Source: Pararge aegeria (Eukaryota; Arthropoda; Insecta; Lepidoptera; Nymphalidae). From it: 64,000 nt of DNA. The notes beneath the pieces were generated by a model. The model was given only the letters and a program-made list of their open reading frames with translations. It searched no databases and was not told the origin of the DNA. Numbering within the stretch: the first letter of the stretch is position 1; every line of letters starts with the position of its first letter. Shown here piece after piece: positions 1 to 12,234 of this stretch. Made by a program: the position numbers and the translations under genes. The DNA is taken from contig NC_053180.1 in the NCBI RefSeq assembly GCF_905163445.1, forward strand, positions 10,530,701-10,594,700. Direction: 5' to 3'.

Positions 1-419
1 AATTAAAATTAACTTGACTTTTATTATGTTAATTAAGAAATCCGTATCCATAAATACCGGAGCATCTTCATCAGAAAAAAATAACCGGCAAAACATAGAG
101 ACCGTGTTTTTGAGCATACCTATTTGAAAAATCATGCATATTAACTGTAGATTACATAATAACATCTGGTTGTTAAAGATTAAAACAAATAATTTTGCTA
201 ACATCTATTTAAAACTCAGACTACCGATAAGTACTGCTTAGAAAACGTAGGCTCAAACTGAATCTAGCTCCGGTAAAATATAGTTATAGTGTGTCGATAA
301 TGGCCTGAACTGCTTCGAGAAAAAGTAGGTACAGCCTAAATAATAAACCTTTTAAGATAGTGAACCGAGTACGGTTACCATCAACGCCGCCTGTTTTTAC
401 ATTCAAGCGTCGATTTAAA

Positions 420-429
420 AAAAAAAAAA

Positions 430-475
<46 letters not shown>
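420..475 (+). repeat. (A)n followed by (AT)n microsatellite
   Basis: An A run then about 40 bases of alternating AT. Confidence 0.9.
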
Positions 476-479
<4 letters not shown>

Positions 480-842
480 TTTTGAATAACTTTATAATTA
501 TATTATGACGTTGAAATCATTTGTTAATTTATTTTGCAGATTCAGAAATCACAACAAGCACTTTAATATTGATTTATGACTACACTCTGGTTTCATTATA
601 ATTACTGCCAAACTCGTGCACTTGAATGGTTATTAATACCGGTATAATGCATAAGGCGTTTGCATAATATTTCACTATCTATAGTAATATAATTGATAGT
701 ATCCTCACGTGACTATACTATTAATAGCAACGTCGATAGCGTCTTTTCTACAGTTTGGACCTTTAAAATCACGTGACAATTCTATCCGACCCTAAATGAT
801 AAGCTTAAGTAAGACAATTTACATATCTGTAACAATAAGGCA

Positions 843-920
843 GATTGCCCTTGCCGGCGATTGAAACCGTGACCTCCACTTATAAAACCATAGCGCTCAC
901 TTACTGCACCAGAGAGGATG
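843..920 (-). mobile_element. S3 SINE head fragment
   Basis: Contains CGTGACCTCCACTTATAAAA and CAGCGCTCAC-like sequence, the complement of the S3 tRNA-like head. Confidence 0.5.
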
Positions 921-1802
921 TCTTGATGACGCTACACGTGAAAAAATAAATAGAAAACAAAAACAAAATCCGTATACGCTACAAGTAACATCACAACTTA
1001 TAATTTAAATAAACAAGTCGAAAGACTTTGTGAAGCTCACCGCTGGCATCTGCGACACTTACCTGCAAAAATCAAATAAATTTATATTAATGTTTTGACG
1101 ATGAATAATCCTCGACAGAAGTATGAGTGGAATGGGATTTTTTAATGATATCATGTTTAAAGTTACTAGGTTCATTAAAATTGTGTTGAAGTAGTGACAC
1201 ACTTATCTTGGTTTAATATCGCATGTTTCAGTATTTGCTTTCAGACCATAATGGAGACGTTGATGTTTTGAACTAGTTTGTCAGTATTGCCGTCTGTCAG
1301 CCATCTTAGTTACCTATTTATTATTTCTAAGAGTGTATTGTATAATTGAAAACCTTGGTATTCAAACGGAGTGCCAATGTCATTTTTAGGGTTTTAAACG
1401 GCTGTTGATAACGGCCTTTATATAAGTAACTATCAAATTAAGTTGTATAGTTCGTTCGCTCGAAAACTTATGCCGAAAGTCTGGCGTCGGATACTTCAAA
1501 TATTCGGCACGTACATTCGTATTGTATATTTATGCGTCGTTATGAGGATGCTTATACATCTTATAAATGCTTACTATTTACAAACACTTTATTCGGCATC
1601 GACAAATTAAGTCCAAACGCACCAAAGACGATACATGTCCATGATAGTAAAGCCGTCTTTAAGTTTGAGGTTCGATTAAGCCGCCTTAGGAAAATGGGTC
1701 TACAATAGTTATACAACAAGAGGAGTTAAATTTAACACGGAGACTGCGTAGGATATATGTATACTGTTTTAGGTGAGTATGATATCTAGATTTTTGAAGT
1801 CT

Positions 1803-1912
1803 ACCAGTCCGCACTTGGCCTGTGGTGGACTACGGCCTAAACCCTTCTCATTCTGAGAGGAGACCTGTGTCCTGTAGTGGACTGAAGATGGGTTGATGAT
1901 AATTATGATGTA
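1803..1912 (+). mobile_element. S1 (Metulj-like) SINE, 3' part
   Basis: ACCAGTCCGCACTTGGCC ... ACTACGGCCTAAACCCTTCT ... GGGTTGATGATAATTATGATG: the standard S1 3' third. Confidence 0.75.
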
Positions 1913-1943
1913 GAACCATAGGCTAATGTTACAGTAAATAATA

Positions 1944-2200
1944 AATAAATAAATATACTACGACAATACACACACCGCCATCTAGCCCCAAAGTAAGCGT
2001 AGCTTGTGTTATGGGTGCTAAGACGACTGATGAATATTTTTATGAATAATATACATAAATACTTAGAATATAAATATAAACACCCAGACACTGACAAACA
2101 TTCATGATCATCACACAAAAATTTTCCAGTTGTGGGAATCGAACCCACGGCCCTGGGCTCAGACGGCAGGGTTGCTGCAAACTGCGCCAATCGGCCGTCA
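1944..2200 (-). mobile_element. S2 SINE, full length
   Basis: On the minus strand: a tRNA-like head (GACGGCCGATTGGCGCAGT, then a B-box-like GGTTCGATTCCC), body with GTTTATATTTATATTCTAAG, and the end CTTTGGGGCTAGATGGCGG ... ATTTATTTATT. The 95-codon frame inside is accidental. Confidence 0.85.
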
Positions 2201-2323
2201 AGTAAATTTATAAAGTGTGTAAATAATTAAACTTTTGATAACTATAAATTCATATTTGCCAGATATTTTATTAAATAGTTAATAGATAGTTTTCAAGAAA
2301 CAATTAAAATTATATTAGATTAA

Positions 2324-2452
2324 CAACCAATGTTCATGACATTGAGTTGGTGGGTATTTTGATATAAATACGACGGCATTATCGATGCACCTCAGTCCTA
2401 CATGGACTCGAACGATGCAATGATACCTCCCGGTGTCTTAGTCGTTTATCAT
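2324..2452 (+). repeat. Repeat R-a, copy 1
   Basis: CAACCAATGTTCATGACATT ... ATGGACTCGAACGATGCAAT ... CGGTGTCTTAGTCGTTTATC, close to 90% identical to 12110-12234 by eye. Family unknown. Confidence 0.75.
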
Positions 2453-2482
2453 TACTATGGACACTTAAAAAAACAATATGAA

Positions 2483-2690
2483 GCTTTGATAACCTAGTGG
2501 TTCGAGGTAAACTTCAGTTTCAATTTTGGGGTGCGGAGTTCGAACCCCAGCACACATCTCTAAATTTTTTAGGTTACGTGCATTTTAAGCAATTTAAATA
2601 ACATCGTCGGTTTGCTTGCAATTGCTTCAACGGTAAAGGAAAACATCGCAGAGAAACATGTCATGGATTGATATGATAATTATACCAATA
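2483..2690 (+). mobile_element. S1 SINE, internally deleted
   Basis: Head GATAACCTAGTGG, B box GAGTTCGAACCCCAGCAC, TTAAGCAATTTAAATAACAT, GGTAAAGGAAAACATCG; then it jumps to the GATTGATATGATAAT tail, missing the middle third. Confidence 0.7.
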
Positions 2691-3014
2691 TAACACACAA
2701 TAGTACATAACTCTCTAAACTAAACCAAATTGGCAGTTCTAAAAGAAGTTACACAATGTTCCCTGTGGAAAAGGATAGCAAAATTTGTAGACTTGTTAAT
2801 TAAGTTAAGACTTTTGTATCCCACTGAATTAGCACCAAGGCATGATTTTAGAAATTTCAGTAACAACGTTTTCTTGATTCAAAAGAATTAATAAATTTTA
2901 TATTTATCTTAGTAAAAACACTTTAGAAAAATAATAAAACCCTTTTTTTAGTGTTAAGTAGTGTAGTAGTATTAGTGTTAAGTCCCTTTTGATAGTAGGA
3001 TAGTAAATAATACA

Positions 3015-3268
3015 TAATAAATATATTACGACAATACACACATCGCTATCTAGCCCCAAAGTAAGCGTAGCTTGTGTTATGGGTACTAAGATGACTGTTG
3101 AATATTTTTATAAATAATATACATAAATACTTAGAATATACATATAAACACCCAGACACTGAAAAACAAACCTGCTCATCACACGAACATTTTCCAGTTG
3201 TGGGAACCGAACCCACGGCCTTGGACTCAGAAAGCAGGATCGCTGCAAACTGCGCCAATCGGCCGTCA
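3015..3268 (-). mobile_element. S2 SINE, full length
   Basis: Same head, body and tail as 1944-2200, in the same orientation; B box slightly mutated (GGTTCGGTTCCC). Confidence 0.85.
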
Positions 3269-3945
3269 AATGCCGTAGTGTGTACAGTTATGGTTTTATT
3301 AATTGATGTATTGTAAAACCGCTAACATTAATATACATCACCACGCATAGCGCTAGTAACGCCACGACCTCAGAAAGCTAAACTTGTACAGTAATTTATT
3401 TACTCATATTTTATATTACATACTTACATCAAGCCTAAAAATCTATTGGAGGCTTCCAATGTAATCACTATCATTATCATGGTAACAATGGTGCCTGATG
3501 GTAAGCAATGATGTTCTCTTACATGGTAATGGCCTGACCTGTTAGGTCTATGGCAGTTATTAACGCCATAATCCCAATCGGTTCGGATAGGACCTCAACT
3601 CGAGGGGCAAGTAGTAACTTCATATTAAAAATGTAGGTTTCATTATTTAAGGCTTGTAAAATAAATAATAAGAAAATTAAATTTTTTACGAAGTTATTAT
3701 TTTCTTTAACAACAATACAACAATAGCGTAAACTTAGGTTAATAAACTTATTATCAGAAAACTGAATCATCAGTTAAAAATAAATTAATTTGCACTTATT
3801 ATGGATGTTTGTTAATACCAATATTATCAACAGTAAGAGCAAATTGTTCTTCTCGTATCTTAACAATGACACATGACAGAGCTCATACAAGACGATTTTT
3901 TTGCTTTTGTAACAGGTAACTACTTGTACTTGCCCCACTAATTTT

Positions 3946-4315
3946 GTTACAACAAGCCCCGAACCGAATTTATTAACTTTTTTATTTATTACAAAAAAAA
4001 ATTATTGGCTTGAGTTATGTGAAAGTACTATCTAGCAATAGTTTAGTAAGTGCATAACAAAAATTAATAGATTTTTCTTTTAATTACACTCAGTATGACC
4101 TTGAAATCAAATTTTACGAACATTTATTTGTTCAGCAGGAGTACTAACCTAAGTACTCCTGCTGAAAATCGGGCACGGCGGCCTGGCTGGCCACCCTGGG
4201 CTGGCTGCGCTTACGTCATAGGCGGTATCTTAATGAGCACTTTTAGTTAAAAATCAAAAGATTTTTTTTAAACCGGCTGAGTTATTAAGCTTTTACCCCC
4301 GTTACAACAAGCCCC
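3946..4315 (+). repeat. 15-bp direct repeat GTTACAACAAGCCCC
   Basis: Exact copies at 3946-3960 and 4301-4315. The DNA between holds the 4131 hairpin and the GC-rich patch; possibly an old inserted unit. Confidence 0.4.
4131..4166. repeat. Perfect 15-bp hairpin followed by a GC-rich patch
   Basis: TTCAGCAGGAGTACT pairs with its exact complement around AACCTA. Directly to the right, 4167-4215 is unusually GC-rich (GGGCACGGCGGCCTGGCTGG). Confidence 0.7.
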
Positions 4316-4319
4316 TGTC

Positions 4320-6200
4320 TCCCCTACCGATGCATACGTTTAATGTATATTTGTAGATATAACAAAGGTAAAAAATTTATAACAAAGGTAAATAAGTCTA
4401 GGTATACGTAAATTGTAGGCGACAAAGTTATGATAGTACATTTCCACGTTAAACGAGGAACGGGAAATCCCCTGACACCGGATGTTTGCATCCCGGAAGT
4501 ATTGGCAGTGTGTTTGCAGTCTTCAGTCTAACAGATCTTTGTTAAGTAATGTTATTTGTGAGAAACTTTCTTTTAAGACATTGAACACTAAAATCAAACC
4601 CGGACAGAGGAACGTGATCCGATTTCCGAGTATCTAATTAATTATACGTAATGGATCGCTAGTCAGATGCCATCGCCACTAATAGTACCTATATAAAATT
4701 CCGGTATATTATAAGATAGAATAATGAGGGCCTAATTTTTTTTATTTTTTTATTATTGCTTTCATTTATAGAACATAATAATGTACACATTATTGAGTAC
4801 ATAGTATTATGAACATAAGCCCCGTCAGGGTATTGCAATATGGTTGAAATTACTTTAAACATTTTTTTTTATAAAATTGATAAACATATTATAAGTGGGT
4901 CAGAAAAAAAAACAAGTAACATTTGTAATTTATTATTTAACATAATGATGATGACGTAATGATGATGTAACTGGTTTTTTTTAGCTAAAAATAATTTCTA
5001 TTTACAATTTTGTCAAGGATATTATAAAATGGGTTGTGTAATTTTTAAACTTTATTTACTTATTCGCGATGTTGCCTGCCGCTTATGAAAGAAGTACGGT
5101 GCAAGATTTTAAGACAGTATAACATAAGAGATATTAATTACTACAAGAACTTTTAACAATAAAACTGCAGTCAAAGTATGGCCGGTATATAAAGTGTCCC
5201 TTTATTTCTCTCTAAGCTTTAATTTTTGCATTAAATACTCACAAGTACTAATTAAGTTAATTTTTGGGTATTTTACGCTCTGGAATTTGAAAGGTGCTGT
5301 CAGTTGAAATGTGACAATACAGTCCCTAAAGCCTCCATGTTTAACTTTTACTTTCATCAATCGTATTCTACAGCTATTAAAGTTTTAAACATATGATGCA
5401 GACAAACCAAGAGTGGATGGGGGCATAAGATTTATATATTTAGATAGGGCTAGCGGCAATACAAGTAACAAAACTTTTAATTAAATCAAATGAGTGGTAG
5501 ATCTTGAAGTTAGCCTTTCGCAGCTTTCGAGTAACAAAGCTAGGTACCTTATGAAGGTTTGTTATGAATTAATAACTAATTACCTACTAACATACAAACA
5601 TTAATTTCAACACTAAATTTTTACTTTAACACTCGAGTTATTTCACTGTTATTTGATAGCTAGATTTAAAGCAAGCAATTGTCGAACGTTTTCTCCACGG
5701 GATATAAAAAATCGCTCAAACTCCCTTTAGGATTCCAAGCCATCCCCACGATAAGGCGGCCTAAAATAAAAATAAATCTTCCGAAAGCAGACGTCCTCAA
5801 GATAAGGAATACCCGAATTTAATAAGGGCTGTGTATTTCGCGCTGTGTAATCAGAATTTACTGAGATACCGCGGCGAGTGTTTTAGTAATTAGGTATTCC
5901 GTCTCTTTACACAGAAGTCAAAAAGTTTGTTTTTTTGTGAATATTGTTTGGTTTTCTTTTGGTTCCTTGTGGTCATAAAATAGTATTGTGGTATGGCAAC
6001 ACTATGACTAACTTGTTAGATTAAACTGCTTTAGGTATCTTGAGCTGGTTGGTCTAATGGCAAGTAAGCTCGACTTATACGACGAGGTTGTCTAAGTCAG
6101 ATCAAAAATGTGTAGTTACTGAATTAAATATATTCAGAACTTGTCAGTACTCCCTGAAGAAAGGAAAAAATCATTGTCCACCCATTTTCACTAACGACGT
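4320..6200. other. AT-rich, no gene seen
   Basis: No recognisable repeat or exon. A 42-codon open run near 5785-5893 lacks splice sites. Confidence 0.5.
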
Positions 6201-6203
6201 CCA

Positions 6204-6398
6204 AGGTTAGGCCTAAATAAGTAACGCCTAATCTAAGGAGATTCCTAGGCATACATCAACCGTTCACCAATTGTTATCACCTAAGAGTTGGTGAAACGTT
6301 TTGTTTTGAAGACATCGCCTAAATTATTAGGCAAACGATTAAGGCGATGCCTAGCAATAACCTCTATGGAAAAGAGGCCTAGGCTCTCTAGGCCTTTG
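6204..6398. mobile_element. Palindromic element with imperfect terminal inverted repeats
   Basis: The ends 6204-6252 (AGGTTAGGCCTAAATAAG ... CCTAGGCAT) and 6348-6398 (ATGCCTAGC ... CTCTCTAGGCCTTT) are imperfect complements. Smaller inverted repeats nest inside (TCACCAA/TTGGTGA; CATCGCCT/AGGCGATG). Confidence 0.4.
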
Positions 6399-7339
6399 TT
6401 TGTGTGTTAGTGTAGCTAACCACTTGTTATCGTTAACGCTGTGTCATTATCCTATATGCGTTGGTATTTGTTATTGAAAATTATTTTAAAGCCATTGTGC
6501 CTTTTATTTCCTTATTTTCTTTATTTAAGCTTTAGTGAAAATTTGTAAATCAACACTAAATACCACCACAGATAATAATATTTTCTTTAATATGATGGAT
6601 GTTAAAAATAGATACCTGTTTTGTCTCTGCAATCATCACAATGGTATTCAAGGCGTGGTCGCAGCGGGTACGAAATTACATAGTAGACTCACTCGAGATA
6701 ACCTCGTTTTGAGATGAATTTGAATGAATGAGAACGTGTACTCTATTTTGATATCCCCGGCTTGGAACCAAGGGAATATTACGTTCTTTTATTAAAAAAA
6801 AACTGGTACTGCGCTTGACTACAATCCCACCTGAGCCTTATAATGAAGACATGTCTTGTTGGAGTTGACGATTAATTATCTGCTAATGTTAAGGGATTTA
6901 ATCTCTTTTCTCATGTAAGTTTATACGATTCTTCAGTGGTAGCAGCTGTCATAATGGCAAGATGTCGTGTTACCATCGTTAAAGTTTGTGATTAGTGTTG
7001 GTAGTAATGTTTTAAATATGGCGTCATGGCACGTGAGTTTCCATTGTGTGGGGTTAAAGTTTTTTCAACATTTGAGTTAAATATATATATTTACTTATGA
7101 AACACACAAAACAATTTATTTTTATTTACTTATTTTATCATATGTTTGCGTACAAGTGCAAGTTATAAACTGACTATAACTGTCTTTATGCACTTGTCCC
7201 ATAAATAAATCCTAACGACAAAATATGAGATATACTACAATTAATAAGCGCCTGAACTAAAAAAAAACCTCATAAAACTTAGAAAAACGTTTAATTCTAG
7301 CAGATTTAACAACACAAGTAGAAATAAAGAGTTTATCTT

Positions 7340-7367
7340 CATCGCTATTGATTGCTATTGATTGCTA
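7340..7367 (+). repeat. Short tandem CTATTGATTG
   Basis: CTATTGATTG occurs 2.5 times in a row. Confidence 0.7.
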
Positions 7368-8217
7368 TACTTTATTAACTAATTCTTAACTTGATTAAGG
7401 AAGTTTTTGCTCGCTTAATGTCGCTTTAGTGTTCACTGATAAATTGTTCCTTGTAGAGAGAATAACAATAATCATAAATTTAATATGAACCTATAAAGAT
7501 AAACCACAAAATATTTTTACCCGATTGCATCGTAAGTTAATGTTTCTTCGGCACTTGTATTTGTGTGTTTTATGTCTGTGTTCACAACTCAGTCTTAAAA
7601 GGAAACCTCGTGTTCATACAGTTATTTTGAAATATAAAAATAAAACCGAAGCATAAAAATGCTGCGTTTATATTGACAGGTCAATTTCCAAAACCCAGCG
7701 AGCATAAAAATACTAGTAACATATTAAATCAATGCCGAAACCAAATTATTAAGTGGTCTGAAACTTGACTCCTTCAAACGATAAATCACGTCTTTAAAGG
7801 CAGCTATAATCTTTATTACTGAACTTTATTGATGAATACCTTTGAAGACTGACTTCACTCTACTGAATTCTTTTAGAAATAATTATTCAGACGAATATAA
7901 GCAATCTTATTACAACTACATACTCGACACGACGTAGAAATCAAATTAACGCGTTCCTTATCTAGACAATGGCGGACCCCCTTAACCCCCTGAATAAGAT
8001 AGATGAGCTTTCTATTTTCATAGAACATTTGCTATGGTAAAGCACCATTGCGTCAAGTAAAACTGATGATCAAGTCCACGAACTTAGTATTATGCGTGTA
8101 TTAATTATAAATAGCTATTAAAAATCGTGATTTTTTTTTACAAAAAACCCGTTCCTTTTTTTTAAAACTAAAGCATGAAATAAATATTTACTACAACATT
8201 TTTAAGTCGGTGAGAGT

Positions 8218-8284
8218 TAAAATGTAGAAAATTTTCAAATCAAGGTAACTATTTGTTCTACACCTAATAATTTTCTACATTTTA
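8218..8284. repeat. 16-bp inverted repeat
   Basis: TAAAATGTAGAAAATT at 8218-8233 and its exact complement at 8269-8284, with a 35-base spacer; possibly a tiny MITE. Confidence 0.55.
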
Positions 8285-8609
8285 CTTGGAATCGACTAAA
8301 AATTAATAAAGGAAAATAATTATTTTATGCTTCTTAGTTTTATAACAAAGTCTTGATTAATAAAATAAAACTGATGGTTTGACAATTATGCATTTTCGTT
8401 TTTTTTTTTCGAATTTACGCATTGAAATCGGAATGGGCTATTTCGTAGGACTAAATTTCTTTCCAATATCCAATAAATATCTTTCGCCTTCTCATTATTA
8501 TTATCTGAATGAACATTCCAGCTTAAATTGCTTTAAATTTTGCAACAACCAGATAAATCTGAAGGGTGAAATTAATAATTTATTTAATCTTAATACGCCA
8601 GATCACAGA

Positions 8610-8702
8610 TCTTCTAAAACTCGCTACGTACGCACGTTTGGCCCCGACATCTGGCAGTGCCTCATTACGAGGCTCGCGAACAAGCCCGCACTACGCTGTT
8701 AA
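8610..8702 (+). other. GC-rich coding-like island, unassigned
   Basis: Two plus frames are open here. One reads TRYVRTFGPDIWQCLITRLA and stops at 8700; the other reads LATYARLAPTSGSASLRG. GC is over 55% inside 30% GC DNA, with no clear splice sites. It could be an old exon, a foreign insert or a repeat; I cannot decide. Confidence 0.35.
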
Positions 8703-9029
8703 AATCATTAGGGTTAAACACCTACATATAATCCGAAAAAAAAAGTTTTGACACCGGACTATTGACTGCATAACGCTTCCACATAGTAAAATCTGCATCT
8801 CTATATTATCTGATTTAATTTTGGACGTATTGCAAATACCAGTTTTAAATTATTTTTCCCTCAAACAATTACATTTTTAAACTCCATAACGTCGCACGAT
8901 GAAGTTCCTGAAATGTATTAAGTTGCTTTCTTTGAATTGTTAGCTCCTTTCATTAGAACTTCTCTCTTGTGAGTTGCCACACAAAGACTTAAAAATGTTA
9001 ATGACCTATGGCGTTTTATAGAAACGTCA

Positions 9030-9083
9030 AAATATTATTTTGAACAATAGACGCCTGTCTATTGTTATGCCAAAATAATATTT
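9030..9083. repeat. Hairpin with 23 paired positions
   Basis: AAATATTATTTTG/CAAAATAATATTT and AACAATAGAC/GTCTATTGTT pair perfectly. The only interruptions are a 4-base bulge (ATGC) and the loop GCCT. Confidence 0.7.
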
Positions 9084-9159
9084 ATCAAATTAAATCGAAA
9101 CCTGCGCGTCATATTTCCGATTACCTACTAATCTTATAATTATCGAAACAACTGAACTG

Positions 9160-9390
9160 TTGTCCGCGGTTTTCGTCTGCTTTTATTACGGTTTTTTTAC
9201 AAATCCCGTGGAAACCTTTTTAATTCCTTAGATAAAAAGTAACCTAGTTTGCTGTCCATCTTTCAACTAACTGTTTGCCAGAAATCACCATATTTGGGTG
9301 CATAACTAACAAACAATAAAACACACTTTCACATTTGCCTACTTGCATCAGTACTTGCATACACTAAGAAACAGTTTGAGAAGAAACGTT
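9160..9390 (-). mobile_element. Degraded Helitron-like repeat
   Basis: On the minus strand it runs from CACATTTGCC-type AT-rich 5' sequence to GCAGACGAAAACCGCGGAC at its 3' end. The interior (AAATCCCGTGGAAACC, TTTCAACTAACTGTTTGCC) is shared with 22143-22345. Confidence 0.6.
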
Positions 9391-9554
9391 TCATAATATT
9401 TAGTAAGGATAAGGATTTAATAGATTAACGACAAAATTCACGTTACGCTATAGGCCTTAGCTGTAGACCGTGCCACTAAATATGGAATACGGGTAGTGAG
9501 GAGAAAATTAGTGTTAGTGCCTTAATTAGTATTATGATTATTATTTATGATTGA

Positions 9555-9645
9555 AAACCACCCGAATTGGAGCAAAATGGTGCGCCGAAGCTCTCAATTC
9601 CTTCACCTTTGGGAAAGGAGACCTGTACCCCACAATTTGTCGTAG
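9555..9645 (+). mobile_element. S5 SINE fragment
   Basis: ATTGGAGCAAAATGGTGCGC, GCTCTCAATTCCTTCACC, GGAGACCTGTACCCC match the S5 3' part. Confidence 0.5.
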
Positions 9646-10534
9646 ACTAAGCATGAAGATGAATGATAAAGACCCGGATCTACCGGCTTTACGTACTCTT
9701 CGAGCCCTTGAGGAAACTCAGGATTTCTAGGGGCTGTCATCCATCTAGTTATTAATACCATTAACTAATGCTCAAGTCAATGGACCAATTTTAGCATTCT
9801 ACACCATTAAGTTTCACTCATTTAACGGATTCAAAACTTTCCATGAAGATTAAATTGAATACTTGGAAAAATCATTCTAAAATTACACATACTTACTGTA
9901 GTGGTAGGATTTTCAGTTGAGTGCGAAATGAAACCAATAAATTATAAGTACACAACGTATCATTGTTCAGTATCAAACTACAAAAGAATAGACTGATATA
10001 AATTATTATCTCGTGTTGACAATTGCCACCAGTAGACAAAACCATAGTACCGAAGTCTTCATTCGTATAAAAGAAAGAAAAACGAACATTTTCTCAGATA
10101 ATTTCTTCAGTTTTATCACAAAAAAGAATGAAAAGCCTTAATCGTATTCGTATCGTGATTGGATGAATGGAAAGATCAGGGTTGCCACTTTTAAAATAGC
10201 AGTGTAACAAGGCGTTGTTAGCATAAGGGTTGTTCAGCAAACTAACAAACTCCTGCCCTCTAAAATATTGCCGTCAGTTATTTTTCACTACATAAAAAAG
10301 CTCTCAGCATTTTGCAGCAGACGCTTTTTTCAATTGTTCAGGTGTTGTTTTTAAAATGTAAAATTCATCCTTTTATGACACGACTATCACAATCAATTTA
10401 ATGATTGAAAAATCATGAAAACAATATTATAATACCAAGATTAATTCATTAAACTCTGCTCTCAAATTGAACTGGAGTCATGCTCATACTTATTAGTTAA
10501 CCTAAAGAAATTTCAAAATCCATCTACGAGTTAA

Positions 10535-10600
10535 AATGTTTGCGTTGCCTACCGTCCTGCCTCGGAGAGCACGCCGTTCCCGGTATTACCACTTATGATG
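10535..10600 (+). mobile_element. S5 SINE fragment
   Basis: TACCGTCCTGCCTCGGAGAG, CACGCCGTTCCCGGTATTAC match the S5 middle part. Confidence 0.5.
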
Positions 10601-10789
10601 ATACCTGCTTATTTGTCTACGAAGATAACGTTATATTCTTATATGTAATGAGACAAATATAGAAAAAGTACGTAATTTCTAGTGTAATATGGAGTAGGTA
10701 CTCAAGTAGGGACCTATATCTAAAAGACATAAATAATTATTAAGAAGGTAATCAGCATTTCGACTCATATTCTAAGCATTTACCTTATC

Positions 10790-10985
10790 TGATGGGCAGA
10801 GATGGTGCATTCTAAGATGGTAACTGGCTAACCTGATGGGGTATGGCCATCGTACAGGAATGCTAAATAGATTGGTAGCGCTTCTTTTTTGGGAAGGTGG
10901 TAACTAGTTAAGCTTTTAACAAGCTAGGTTTGTTTGTTAAGTTTGTTTACTAGCTAAAAGAAGCCTCCCACCAGACAAACTTTGT
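10790..10985 (-). mobile_element. S3 SINE with small insertion
   Basis: GATGGTGCATTCTAAGATGG, GGCTAACCTGATGGGGTATG, AAGGTGGTAACTAG, then about 45 foreign bases bounded by ACTAG repeats, then AGCCTCCCACCAGAC. Confidence 0.65.
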
Positions 10986-11039
10986 GTACTTGGAGTACTA
11001 AAAGGTACGTTTAGTTGTTATATCATCGGTTGTGGTGGT

Positions 11040-11245
11040 AACGGTTAGTTAAGATTTCTTACAAAAATAATAGGTTTATACTAATAATAGGCTAAAACTG
11101 ATCACTTGAGCAGGCAGCCCTAATATTAACCGTTCATTCAATAATCGAACGATTGGAACAGATAATTGAGTCCATTCAGCGTTGGATTTCTTCATTCCAT
11201 CGCACCGCGGCGCAGCTGTTTGAAAAAGGTTATAAATTTTTCATC
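11040..11245 (-). mobile_element. Coding-like dispersed repeat
   Basis: The minus-strand frame MKKSNAEWTQLSVPIVRLLN then ERLILGLPAQVISFSLLLV ends in TAA near 11085. I have the impression of having seen this frame repeatedly in lepidopteran repeats, so a mobile element is more likely than a gene. Confidence 0.3.
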
Positions 11246-12109
11246 ATGAAAGTTTTCACTTTATTATAAAATCTCTACGCGAACAGAACTTAAACGTAGT
11301 TATTGTGATATGAAAGAAGCCTTCCTACTCAACTTAACAAGCTTATAGCGGTAGGCAAAGTTAGAGAAGAGACAAATCAAAGCGGCCGATTACTTAGTCG
11401 CTGGTCTCATAAGGAAAGTCGCTAACACAGAAAAGCTAAGGACAGAATAGCACGAAAGACTCTAATTAATTTATTTTAAGTACATATACATTAGTTATAC
11501 ATTTAACCCACTTACAGCCTTATACAAATTAATTTTTATAACTTAAAATTGTTACTTAAAAAGAATAATTGGCCATATGTTTGGGTGAATATTTGACTTA
11601 ACTAGATATCTGTGTCTAGGATATCATAATAAATCAAACACGAACTTTCAGCTTATAAGTACTTATTATGTGTATTTTTTTTTTTGTAGCTAACCATCAT
11701 CTAGTTATGCATAAGCAAATGCAAGCACTAATTACCTATTATATGAACATAACATGATAGACTTATCTGTTATTAAAGCACTAACAAGACATTTTAAATG
11801 TGCAATGACACTACATATTACCTATTTAATAGAAAAAGTCACTATTGAGCCTTTTTTTTACTTTATTTGTAGGGTAAACCCTGAAAGTAACCTATATATT
11901 CATGTAACACCGTGGTCAATTGTTTTGTTGATATACCTATGCCCGAAAATATTATTCAAACTAATCCAAAATCTTCAGATGACAGATTGAATTAAGTAAT
12001 AGCAGCATCCTTTTCATACACGTAGAGTCTTCTCCGTAGATAAGGAAAGAACTACTAAATATAGTACAGTAATTATATAAAGTGGGTTAATAATCAAACA
12101 TTTGATTAC

Positions 12110-12234
12110 TAACCAATGTTCATGACATGGAATTGGTGGGTTGATATAAATACGACTGCATTATCGATATACTCCATTCCTTCATGGACTCGAACGATGC
12201 AAAGATACCTCCCGGTGTCTTAGTCGTTTATCAA
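12110..12234 (+). repeat. Repeat R-a, copy 2
   Basis: Second copy of the unit at 2324-2452, in the same orientation, ending at the edge of the S3 copy at 12233. Confidence 0.75.

Larger units (their letters stand above)
1..1800. other. AT-rich, no gene seen
   Basis: Only the microsatellite and the S3 head fragment are visible. At 991-1062 a minus frame of 23 codons (VSVADASGELHKVFRLV...) follows an acceptor-like TTTGATTTTTGCAG, too short to call an exon. Confidence 0.5.
6400..8610. other. AT-rich, no gene seen
   Basis: Holds only the CTATTGATTG tandem and the 8218 inverted repeat. Confidence 0.5.

Noticed and set aside
991..1062. Possible terminal exon on the minus strand
   Set aside because: Only 23 codons, and the acceptor overlaps a perfect donor-like GCAGGTAAGT, so the signal is ambiguous.
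1903..3258. Reading frames MAQFAA... of 95 and 70 codons on the minus strand
   Set aside because: They lie inside two S2 SINE copies and share the same sequence because the repeat is shared; not genes.
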